Below are positions 35,420 through 45,200 of a DNA stretch of 64,000 nucleotides, one piece after another. Source of the DNA: Psococerastis gibbosa. Its lineage: Eukaryota; Arthropoda; Insecta; Psocodea; Psocidae. The stretch's first letter is position 1. Each line of letters opens with the position of its first letter. The position numbers were made by a program, and so were the translations under genes. The stretch covers positions 30,154,770 to 30,218,769 of the forward strand of contig OZ020484.1 of NCBI GenBank assembly GCA_963971405.1, written 5' to 3'. The notes beneath the pieces were generated by a model. The model searched no databases. It saw only the letters and a list, made by a program, of their open reading frames with translations, and was not told the DNA's origin.

Positions 35420-35662
35420 TCAAAGCTGCAGACAACTTGGTTGTTGCACAGTGCCGGTAGGGAAACATGGTAGGACTTGTCCTGGTCACCTCCGAACTAA
35501 TCGAGTGACTTCACTGTGTTTCCCAAGTGGTTCAGAATCCACTATAATCAGGAGGCCCACTGTCCTATGGGCTGGCATAGGACAGTCAAGTCGGGGTCGC
35601 TCTATGGGCCCAAATATGAGGCCTAAGTCGTTATTAACCCGACGAACATTACTACTACTAGA
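35420..35662 (+). repeat. SINE family 2, copy 1
   Basis: Shares with 62803..63004 the blocks GGTTCAAAGCTGCAGA, CAGTGCCGGTAGGGAAACAT, ACTTGTCCTGGTCACCTCC and GTGTTTCCCAAGTGGTTC, then CACTGTCCTATGGGC and a tail of ACTACTACTA. A short (CTA)n tail on a dispersed unit of about 200 bp fits a SINE. The head is not clearly tRNA-like. Confidence 0.7.
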
Positions 35663-35707
35663 TATGAATTGACCAAGCAACCCATGGTCGGAAGGAAAAT
35701 ATGTCAT

Positions 35708-35873
35708 CAGGGCCGTAGCCAAAGTGGGGGGGGGGTCCAGGGAGTCTGGATCCCCCCCCCACACTAGATAGAACGGAGTTTTAAAGAAATTACACATTAA
35801 AGGTTACCTCACCTCCGGTGGCGTCAGATGGACCCCCCCCCCCCCCCGAATAAGATTTCTGGCTACGGCCTTG
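35708..35873. mobile_element. hAT-type MITE (GGCCGTAGCC ends), 166 bp
   Basis: Ends CAGGGCCGTAGCC and GGCTACGGCCTTG, flanked by TATGTCAT and GATGTCAT (7 of 8 match). Long G and C runs lie near both ends. Confidence 0.87.
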
Positions 35874-36055
35874 GATGTCATTGGAGACTTTGCAAGGGAA
35901 GACAAAGGACCGGGATATCTGCAAGAAGCCAAAACTTATCCCGAGCTGTAGCGCCAAGGAAAAAGAAAAATAGCGCAATAGATAGCCACAATTCAGTTGT
36001 GTTTTTCTGCAGTGTAATTTAATAATTTATAAAAGCATCCTATTTCGAAGGGGGC

Positions 36056-36229
36056 CAAGGCCGTAGCCAAGGCGGGTTCATGTGGGTTGAACCCCCCCCC
36101 CCCCCCAAAAAAAAAAGTGAAAAGGCTTGATACCAGATAGAATCGGATTTTGAGGGGGGAAATAAAAACTGCTATGTAATATCCCATGAAATTTCTGACC
36201 CCCGAAAAAAAATCCTGGCTACGGCCATG
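36056..36229. mobile_element. hAT-type MITE (GGCCGTAGCC ends), 174 bp
   Basis: Ends CAAGGCCGTAGCC and GGCTACGGCCATG, flanked by AAGGGGGC and AAGGGGGG. The interior (TACCAGATAGAATCGGATTT) is the reverse of that in the 11211..11389 copy. Confidence 0.87.
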
Positions 36230-36452
36230 AAGGGGGGCAGGCGATTTACAGAAAGCGTAGCCCTGAGGCCGTGGGCCGAGTGGCAGCACATGATGGATGG
36301 CCGTTTGGTTCATTAAATCCTATCCATCTGATTGTAAACGCCATCATATACACGAGCTATTTAATGCTATACTTTTCTAATGTAACCTATTTAAGTATGC
36401 ATTGTAGCCTATATAATATACTAGTACAATGGGTCAGTGATCTTTATATTGT

Positions 36453-37405
36453 TGCTTTCCAGGCTAGTATAAGGAAAGCTTTGTGATGGTCAAAATTTTC
36501 GATTCTCAGATTTCAACGAATTTACACATTTTGAGGTCCCAGGAAGCCAAAAAAGTTTTGTTTGGTTTTGTTTGGTTTTTACGAAATGTCTGTCTGTCGC
36601 TCTGTCTGTTCATCGATTTCCGGGAAAACTACTATTGGATTTGGATGAAATTTCGCATGCAGGCTCACAAAAATCATACCTCAGGACAATTTTTTTTATT
36701 TTGGGCTAACTCAATTTGGGGAGGCATAATTCTCAAAAAAATAAAAATAAACGTTTAAAAAAATAATTTCTCCAAAACGGCTGCAACGATTTCTTTTAAA
36801 TTCACATATATTGTAGTCGTTATTAGTGTTCATAAAATGCAGGGGGTTCCTTGCCCCTTGATAGTTTGCTTCTGGGGGTAAAAAAAATAAAAATAACTAA
36901 ATTTTTTAACTTTTTAGTCTTATTGTTCGCCTTTTGTTTTGTTTACAATAAAGTCGTATTTTCATTTCATTTCATTTCATTTCATAAATTTTCATGACAA
37001 ATGATTAAAAAATAATGTTTCTGCGGAACCTTTCAATCAATGATTTCTACCTTCAGGCATGTTTTAGGTGATAAATTGAGTAACAAAACCGGACAGGTTG
37101 CTTGCCCAAAGAAGTATTTGGTTTTGTGCAAAAAATAATATTTGATGGAAAGTTCACGCTCCAATACATTGCGTGCCCTGCCTTTGTTACTGTCTGATAA
37201 TATATTGGTCTGCCCGATCTAGAATATGGAATGCCATTGATTGATTCAGTGCTTTGGGATAGGGGATATCCTAGGCCGTTGCTAGGGGGTCCAGGGGGTT
37301 CGCCCCCCCCCCCTCCGAGTCATCCGAAATTTAACTATAGGAAAATTATTTTCTATGAAATTACTCATTTTCTCTATCTACTAATTGATAAATTGGAAAG
37401 AAAGC
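36453..37405 (+). repeat. Dispersed family A, copy 7 (longest)
   Basis: Starts TGCTTTCCAGGCTAGTATAA and ends near ATTGGAAAGAAAGCA. It is longer than the other copies partly because of an (ATTTC)n microsatellite at about 36958..36989. Confidence 0.8.
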
Positions 37406-37918
37406 ATGTTCGAGTAAACTCGGACCGGCTCTTTATTGCTGGTTCGCTGGAAACCATAATTTTTTTTCGGGGTGAACCTAATAAATTATTGCTCTGTTTT
37501 TAGATTTTGCACCTAAAACTGACCGTTCGCGTTCTTCAGGTTCATGATATAGAAATGATTCCTTTTATGCGAATACTGAAGTAGAATTATTGCTTTCTTT
37601 ATGGAATGGAACTAGTAATAATTATCTATTACTTTACCTTTATACCTACCATTTGTTATTATAAAAATGTACGTTTTCACTGATACATTCTTTTCTATTT
37701 ATCAATTTTAGGATGCGATGGGTATAATAGGAGTAGTTCCATTGTGAATAATTTTCCTATCGTTAAATTTCGGTTGCCCCGACGTTCCTTATCCCAAAGC
37801 ACAGAAAGAAGCGATGGGACCATTGCATAGTCAGGTACGGGCAAGCCAATATCATCAAGGCCGTAGCTATAGATTTGCGACAGGGTAGGTAGGGTAGGTA
37901 TGGAATAAGCTAGCCTAA

Positions 37919-38057
37919 GGCGGGGAATCCACCAACGTCAATAGTGATATTAAATGTTTTTTGACGTGGTTGCAGACAGTTTTAGACTGTCTAAAAATGT
38001 CTGCTACCACGTCAAAAAACATTTAGTATCACTATTGACGTTGGTGGAATCCCCGCC
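37919..38057. mobile_element. PIF/Harbinger-type hairpin MITE, 139 bp
   Basis: Ends GGCGGGGAATCC and GGATTCCCCGCC are inverted and flanked by TAA on both sides (37916..37918, 38058..38060). The arms ACCAACGTCAATAGTGATA... pair almost perfectly along the entire element. Confidence 0.9.
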
Positions 38058-38329
38058 TAAGGCCCGAGGCTACTACAGTAGTGTCTACCGACCGAGCTTA
38101 AGAAAGCAAAACTGAATTTTAGTAAATACAACAAGTAGAAATATAGAAAGAACAGAACAAATTTATTTTTTATTAATTTAATAACGACCTTTTGAAGGGA
38201 CTGGCAAAGAATGAAAGTATACGAAAATACTTTGTGGATGATGGAATTTTTCACGGGGGTCTGGACCCCTGGATTTGGGGTTGGGGCTTGAGTGATCGAA
38301 AATCCAGAACCAAGCCATCATTAGGTTTT

Positions 38330-38725
38330 GTATACATTAATAACGACTACAACTATTAATGAGAATTTAAAGATTTTTTTTTAAACTTTAATCGCAAATC
38401 AAACAATTTAATGGATGTATCGTTGGAGCCGTTTTTGAGAAAACTATTTTCTTGCAGTCTTTTTTAGTTTTTGGAGGGTAAAACCCCCCAAAATTGAGTT
38501 GGCCTATTATAAAAAAACGATCCCGAGACATGATTTTTGTGAACCCACATGCCAAATTAAATCGAAATCCGCCGAGTAGTTTGCTCACAAATCTACGAAA
38601 AGACAGACAGGCATTTCGTAAAAAACACTTTATTAGTTCTTGGAACCTCAGAACTTATAAATCCAGTGAAACCTCGAAATCAAAAATATCGACCAACACG
38701 GTTTTTCTAACGTATTTATAGGAGA
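38330..38725 (-). repeat. Dispersed family A, copy 8 (diverged)
   Basis: Reversed and partial, with the GCCGAGTAGTTTGCTCAC block, the AGACAGACAGGCATTTCG block and the terminal ACGTATTTATAGGA. It is more diverged than the other copies. Confidence 0.7.
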
Positions 38726-39600
38726 ACAATAATTTGGGGAAATGGCTTTTCCCTGTTCGGGCATATACTCGTGCCATTTCTGAATAGTTCATAAATTTTT
38801 ATATTCTTTCTTATTACTGATTTTGTACTTGTTAGTGTAGCTGATGTAGCCTCTAGTCAGTAGTCACCCGATTTCGCCAGAATATATCAGTATCAGTTAT
38901 CGTTGGTGATGGACATTCAAATTAATTAAGGGTCATCTGGACTATCTGTTTTTTTAGATATATATATAATTAGTGTCCTGTGGGCCCTCACCGTGGCCTG
39001 GGACTTTGCCAAATTTACTATTAATAAAGAAATATACAATAAAAATAAATAAAATTGCTCTGAATCTCTGAACGCGGCCCTGGGTACAGAAATGAAAATA
39101 TTAACCTCTTGCCGGGTTGCCGGCCAATTCGCGTCCCGATGATTACACCTCATTTCTTTATCGTTCTAAACTGTAGGCCTAAAAAAATTCAAGAATCCCA
39201 AACAAGTTTCAAATATAATAATTTGCTCACAAACGGTTCAATAAGTCTGAACATTGATTTTATTAATTACTATCCCGGTCTCGAAATTAGTCCGAATGAT
39301 TTATACGGGCCTCGAATAAGTTATCCCATTGGCTTTGTTTCTTAACTAGCTGGAATTAAAAGCAATTTTGCTCTGTTAGGGCCCTGACAAGATTTCAATC
39401 TCCGTGGGCTACTTAGATCAGGTTAATTACAAAACCAATTAATAGCGCTCATTGGGGGCTGCATAGTCTTGCTGCATGCCTACCATGTCATTCATTTACT
39501 ATTCTATACACCCTGGGGCGACACTATGACATTTTTATGAGGGGAGGGGACTGGGATACGTGGAAGATGCTATTGAAAGACAAATCCAGTAGGCAGAGGA
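38726..39600. other. Unassigned intergenic DNA with a SINE family 2 end
   Basis: Mostly featureless. GTCCTGTGGGCCCTCACCGT followed by GGCCTGGGACTTTGCC at about 38972..39021 matches the 3' end of SINE family 2. Confidence 0.5.
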
Positions 39601-39724
39601 ATTGTTAGTCAAGCTTCGGGTGGCATGTAAAGCAGGTGGCCCTGGGCCTTCCCAGTTGAGTGTATAAGGTAGAGTTCCGCTAGGTTGGTTTAGTGATGGA
39701 ACAATCTCATTATTTATTTATTAT
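39601..39724 (+). repeat. tRNA-derived SINE family 1, 3' part
   Basis: AAGCTTCGGGTGGCATGTAA, the GGCCTTCCCAGTTGAGTGTA block, TTCCGCTAGGTTGG and a TTTATTTA tail match the SINE at 16365..16580. Confidence 0.75.
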
Positions 39725-40266
39725 CTGTTTAGTTGATATTTCTCAGATATACCTAGCCTCCTGTTGGGCATGTAACCTATATTTTAGTTAACTTTATTGG
39801 ATGTATCCGAAACGCGCACTCAGATAATAATGAAAATTCTTCAAGAGGTAATTGCATCGTTGAATTTGGCTGAAACGCACCACCTTGAAATTTAGAGGAG
39901 GGGAGGCAGGAGCGCCCACTACGGGGGGGGGGGGACAGAACTTTTTGCCCCCCCCCCCCAGGAAATGGGCCTAAAACCTACTAATTCCCTTCACTTCCCC
40001 TGGGCATTTCCATTTTTCTTTGAAAATGTTTAATTTCTGCGTGACTTAAAACATTGGAGGAAGAAATATAGTAAACTATTAATACTATACCTAGGTAGAA
40101 TAGTAAATATTCACCGTGATGTGGTAGGAAACTTAAACTTAAAAAGGTTTGTGAATTCAAACACACTTTTAGTTTTAGTTTTTCAAGGGTAGCAACTTAG
40201 TAAGGACAAGAGGTATAAGAGTTTAAAGTTACAAATGTTAAATTAAAATTTCGTCATGAGGTAAAT

Positions 40267-40272
40267 CTAAAA
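40267..40272 (+). repeat. Target-site duplication, left of Polinton
   Basis: CTAAAA lies directly before the element and is repeated directly after it at 55185..55190. Six base pairs is the known duplication length for Polintons. Confidence 0.95.
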
Positions 40273-40535
40273 AGTAGTATAGAAAGGGGGTTTCTGGCGC
40301 TTACCCCACCCCCCGTCGAGCTACCCCACCCCCCGTCGTGCTACCCCTCGTGGGTGGTCTGATTTTTTTTTTTTTTTTTTTTTTTTTTCACCCCCCGTCA
40401 TGCTACCCCTCGTGGGTGGTCTAATTTTTTTTTATTAATTAATTATTATTAATTTATATTATAATTATAATTATTATTATATTATTATTAATTATATTAT
40501 AATTTATATTAATTAATATTATTAATAATTTTTTA

Positions 40536-40574
<39 letters not shown>

Positions 40575-40747
40575 TTTTTTTTTTATGGTGTTAATTGAAT
40601 TAAAACATTTCTTTCTTCTTCTTTCTTCTTCGTGGGTGGTCTTTGTACCCCGCCGTCTATCTATCTATGTACCAGGTGGGTGGTCTATGACGCACCCCCC
40701 CCCCCCTCCCCGTACAGCGTACATCTAGAATGTTCCAAATGTGTCGT

Positions 40748-40850
40748 TACAAAAGGCATCGCCTTGGGTTGAGGAGCTTAGTTGAAGCCAAACCTTCATT
40801 CAAGACTCAAGTAATACCACTTTATAAGTAAAATTGTATAATCTTACAAC
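40748..40850 (+). promoter_or_regulatory. Leader/promoter-like block, copy 1 (TIR gene)
   Basis: TACAAAAGGCATCGCCTTGG, with the small hairpin AAGGC-ATC-GCCTT, is followed by GTTGAGGAGCTTAGTTGAA and CCTTCATTC, which fits the arthropod initiator TCAKTY at 40796..40801. The ATG follows 50 bp later. The same block precedes the polymerase gene at about 42190..42297. A promoter role is inferred from the recurrence. Confidence 0.6.
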
Positions 40851-41156
40851 ATGACATCTCTATTCAATAAAGTTAATGCCATCAACCAAGTAGCCGGGCC
40901 TACCATATCAATGCGAAAACTAGTGATTGGAGTTAAATACCTAATATTGAAAATAGTGCAAATCGAAAAAACAGAATATGGACCAGCTGTAAAAGTCATA
41001 TTGCGAGGATTGGAAAAAGAAGTCGTGGAATGTTTTGTGCCTCAACAATATCTGCCAGCCTTTCAACAAAGTGAAGTTACTCCAGGAGCTGAGATGTATC
41101 TTATCGTTTCAAGCCATCGGGGAAAAAATAGTGTCAACCTACAGATCATAGAATGA
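40851..41156 (+). CDS. Small OB-fold-like protein inside the left TIR, 101 aa
   Basis: Open from ATG to stop, 101 residues, and present again letter for letter in the right TIR (54300..54605). The pattern MRKLVIGVKYLILKI, then EKTEYGPAVKVIL, then CFVPQQYLPAF and MYLIV resembles small OB-fold, single-strand-binding-like proteins often found near Polintons and related DNA elements (basic start, strand-rich core, YGP/YG turn, 'LP-RY' block). If so, it may coat single strands during protein-primed replication; that role is inference. It sits after a leader it shares with the polymerase. The identical second copy suggests either selection for dosage or simple copying through TIR replication. Confidence 0.7.
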   Translation: MTSLFNKVNAINQVAGPTISMRKLVIGVKYLILKIVQIEKTEYGPAVKVILRGLEKEVVECFVPQQYLPAFQQSEVTPGAEMYLIVSSHRGKNSVNLQIIE

Positions 41157-41439
41157 ATATTTCATGATGTATTATTATTGTAAACTACAGAAATAATGTA
41201 AATATATGAATAATTTCTATATATATTTTGTTCTTGTTTTATTAATTTCATAACTAGTTTTAAGCTTACAGTTAGATGATGATGAGTATTAAAAACTAAT
41301 GTTTGAAAGAAACAAGCTATTGCTTCAGTCATAATCGAGTACTTGAACGGTGAAGGGTTATCATAATCATAGACTATGAAATGATGTAAATCAAATAATT
41401 AAACGAGTACATTAGCTAATTTTAATAAATCTATCCGAA

Positions 41440-42095
41440 GCATAGGTTTATGGGAAGTATTGATTTGGTAAATAGTTAACCGTGTGCAGGTTCAAACCTG
41501 TTGTGAATCACCAGGTGCATATAACTCTGTACAGCCGTCTAATGGTTCAGACAAACAACACATTAATAAATCTACCCCTCGCGGACAGTCCATTGTAAGC
41601 TAATGTGATTTTTGTTTTCGTAAATCTATCCAACACTTATATTGAAGGGAAGTATTGATTTGGTAAACAGAGTGCAGGTTCAAACCTGTTGTGAATCACC
41701 AGGTGCATATAACTCTGTACAGCCGTCTAATGGTTCAAACAAACAAGCCATTAATAAATCTACCCCTCGCTGACAGTCCATTGTAAGCTAAAGTGATTTT
41801 TGTTTTCGTAAATCTATCCAACACTTAGGTTGAAGGGAAGTATTGATTTGGTAAACAAATAACAGGGTGCAGGTTCAAACCTGTTGTGAATCACCAGGTG
41901 CATCCAACACTTAGGTTGAAGGGAAGTATTGATTTGGTAAACAGAGTGCAGGTTCAAACCTGTTGTGAATCACCAGGTGCATATAACTCTGTACAGCCGT
42001 CTTATGGCTCAAACAAACAAGCCATTGATAAGTCTACCCCTCGCTGACAGTCCATTGTAAGCTAAAGTGATTTTTGTTTTTGCATTAGTTGCAAT
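41440..42095 (+). repeat. TIR tandem-repeat tract, about four units
   Basis: Units start near GGGAAGTATTGATTTGGTAA at 41452, 41647, 41835 and 41921, so the spacings are about 195, 188 and 86 bp (one shortened unit). Each contains GCAGGTTCAAACCTGTTGTG, which is a near-perfect palindrome (CAGGTT/AACCTG), then TCACCAGGTGCAT and AACTCTGTACAGCCGTCT. A reverse copy lies at the right end. Function is unknown; replication, packaging or transcription-factor sites are possible. Confidence 0.85.
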
Positions 42096-42189
42096 CGATC
42101 GTTAGAAAATGAATGGTGTCTTAACAACATATTATCCGCTTCGTGATGGACAATCTATCCCTGTACCCTTACCATCTATCCTTAGTGGG

Positions 42190-42297
42190 TGGTCGTCGCT
42201 ACAAAAGGCATCGCCTTGGGTTGAGGAGCTTAGTTGAAACCGAACCTTCATTCGCGTAGTACCACTTCATTGTAGTGAATTTGTGTAATCGTACAGC
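42190..42297 (+). promoter_or_regulatory. Leader/promoter-like block, copy 2 (polymerase)
   Basis: Repeats the block at 40748: TACAAAAGGCATCGCCTTGG, then GAGGAGCTTAGTTGAAACCG and CCTTCATTC (initiator-like TCATTC at 42248..42253), ending 44 bp before the polymerase ATG. It is preceded by GGGTGGTC, as is the TIR copy further upstream. It lies just inside the left TIR, so it has no partner at the right end. Confidence 0.6.
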
Positions 42298-45200
42298 ATG
42301 GAATCGAAGAAAAGGAAACTGAACGCGAGGGAATATGTGTGTAGAATATGTGCTGTGAGTTTCACACTAAATTGTCATTTGAAAAGGCATGCTATAAACA
42401 AACATGGAGTTAGTATTATACCGTGCAAAAAATGTAAAGCTACATTCACATGCAGAGAGGACCTATCTCATCATATATTGCAGCGGCATACATCAGCTAA
42501 TCGCGGGAAGGAAACTGAACAAATCACCCCAAAACTGACATCTGCTGGGAATGGAGAGGACTGCAAGGCATGCGGGGGCAAAATCAACAACTCCAGTCCA
42601 CTTACAGTTCTGTGTAAAGAATGTTCATCTATCTTTTCGTGTAAGTATGAGAATCCTGTATCTGTTAAAACCCTTGAGTGTAAATATATTTGTGAATTCT
42701 GTTCGGTCCCTTTTGCTCGGAAGTATAGTTTGAAAGTCCACATATTAAGCATACATATTATTAATTGTTTGAATTGCAAGAAATTGTTTATGAGGGAAGA
42801 TTTTACTAATCATAAGAATAATTGCACAATTATGAGCGGGGGAGCACTATCCAACGAGGAGAACTTTTTATGCAAAACATCTATAGCTCTAGATGGTGTA
42901 GTAAAACAATACAATTATAAAAACATAACCATACATGATCCCGTTGTATATTTAAATAATATGGAAGGTGAGGTTGATTCTATTACAACTGAAAACATTA
43001 AACTTTTTAATGCAATTAAATGGTATGTAGCCTTACACATTAAATTTGAACGCGGACCCGACAATAATAAAAACTATACTGAAGCATGGTTTCATGCTAA
43101 AAACGAACAACTTTTCCTCACTGATGACTCCACAATAAAATATCAACAAATGATTGAACAAATTTTAGTAAAAATAGATAAATTTCAAGCAATGGGAAGC
43201 GGGTGGGTGTTGAAATCTTTAAAACGTTTTGTTATTTTTATTGCTGAATATAATCCATGCAGTGGTAGTAGTTACATCCCTTTACCCAAAAAAATCTATA
43301 ACACTAAAGCAGTAATCAATATTAAAAATGACGATCTCAAATGTTTTATATGGTCAATTTTAGCATACTTACATCCAGTAAGTCGGGATGCTCAGCGGGT
43401 TTATAATTATAAAAAGTATGAAAAAGAGTTAGATATGAGTGGTATAACTTACCCAGTATCTTTGCAAGTCATTTCAAAATTTGAAAAAAATAATAATATT
43501 GGAGTAAATGTGTTTGGTTATGATCACAGACTGTACCCATTATATTTATCACAAAGTCACCATTATAATAAGCAGGTGGATCTGCTTTACATAACGGAAG
43601 ACGAAAATTCACATTATTGTCTTATTAAAAATTTCAACAAACTTAATTTCTCAATCACTAAACATAAGGAACAAAAGTTTTATTGTCGTTGGTGCATACA
43701 CGCCTTTAGTAGTGCTGAACGCTTACATGAACATAAGCCACTCTGCTCAAGACATGATCCTCAAAAAACCACATTTCCAATTAAGGAGAAAAGCACTATG
43801 AAATTTGATAAGGCACAATATATGATCCCTGTAGCATATAGAATATATGCCGATTTCGAGAGCATTCTCAGTCCCGTTGAAGGGACTATTTGTAACACTG
43901 AAAAATTATCTGCACATATACCATCAGGGTTTTGTTATGTTGTTGTAGATATCAATGGGAATAAGTTTAAAGAACCGGTAGTTTACAGGGGAGCCAATGC
44001 TGTTGATGTGTTTTTGAAATCGTTATTAAATGTTAAGGATGAAATTTTAAACATTTATAAAAATATTAAAGCAGTAATTATGACTGATAAGGATAGAGAA
44101 AATTTTAAAAACTCTGTCATTTGTAATGTTTGTCAAAAACCACTAGGAAATGATCGTGTAATAGACCACTGTCATATAACGGGAAAATATAGACAAGCAT
44201 TACATAATGTTTGTAATATGAGCAATTTTCGAACTCCAAAACATATCCCCGTTTTTATGCATAACTTAAAACGTTATGATGGTCATCTTATCATGGAAGG
44301 GGTTGGGAAACTAAAAAATATGAAAATTACTTGTATAGCTAAAACTATGGAGGAATATATAGCCTTTAGTATTGGAGAGTTACGCTTTTTAGACACTTAT
44401 CAATTTATGGCCTCCTCTTTAGATTCATTAGTTAAAAATCTTGTTGATGCGGATAAAAATAAATTTAAAATTATGAAAACATGTTTTGTGGGTGAAAAAT
44501 TAGACTTGATGTTGAGGAAGGGTGTCTTCCCCTATGAATATATAACGCACGAATCAAAATTTAATGAGGAACACTTACCTCCAATTGATGCATTTTTTAG
44601 TCAATTAACTCAAGAGGGGATTTCACAAGAAAAATATGAACATGCTCAAAAGGTGTGGAATGCTTTTAGTATAAAGAATTTAGGAGAATACCAAGACTTG
44701 TATGTATTAACAGACACCCTTCTCCTTTGCGATGTTTTTGAAGCCTTTAGAGCCTTATGTTTTGAAAACGATAACCTCGAAATTTGTCACATGTACACAG
44801 CACCAGGGCTAGCTCTTCAGAGCTGTCTGAAAATGACAGGAGTAGAACTTGAGCTATTGAGCGAACCTGATATGTATTTGTTTTGTGAGGCTGGGATTCG
44901 CGGGGGTATAAGTATGATTTCAAAAAGATTTGCGGAAAGCAACAATAAATACTTAAAAAAATTTGACTCAGATAAGCCATCCAAATTTATAGTATATTGG
45001 GATTGCACTAACTTATACGGACATGCGATGCGTCAATTTTTACCTATTAGTGGGTTTCGCTGGATGGAGGAGGAAGAAATCAAAAACTTTAATGTAATGC
45101 TCGCACCTGATGAGGGCGATGATGGGTTCATATTACAGGTGGACATGGAATATCCACAAAAATTACATGATTTACATAATGAATACCCACTAGCAGCTGA

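Larger units (their letters stand above)
40273..42153 (+). repeat. Polinton left terminal inverted repeat, ~1.9 kb
   Basis: Matches 53256..55184 in reverse. The outer ~1.7 kb is nearly identical on the two sides. In order from the tip: G/C-rich blocks with repeated GGGTGGTCT motifs, poly-T, an AT-only palindrome-rich stretch (about 40425..40580), the OB-fold-like gene with its leader, a tandem-repeat tract, and lastly the first ~45 bp of the gene that is complete only at the right end (52599..53300). The innermost ~100-150 bp differ between the sides. Confidence 0.95.

Noticed and set aside
41480-41500. GGTTCAAACC inside the TIR repeat as a pol III B box or tRNA piece
   Set aside because: It is a palindrome within a longer repeat, and no A box, acceptor stem or cloverleaf surrounds it.
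41440-42095. Regularly spaced repeats resembling a CRISPR array
   Set aside because: Units are ~190 bp, the 'spacers' are also repeated, and the array is mirrored in the other TIR of an animal Polinton.
42471-42779. 102-codon minus-strand frame and other frames opposite polymerase and hexon
   Set aside because: Shadows of the real coding strand; no motif and wholly contained in known genes.
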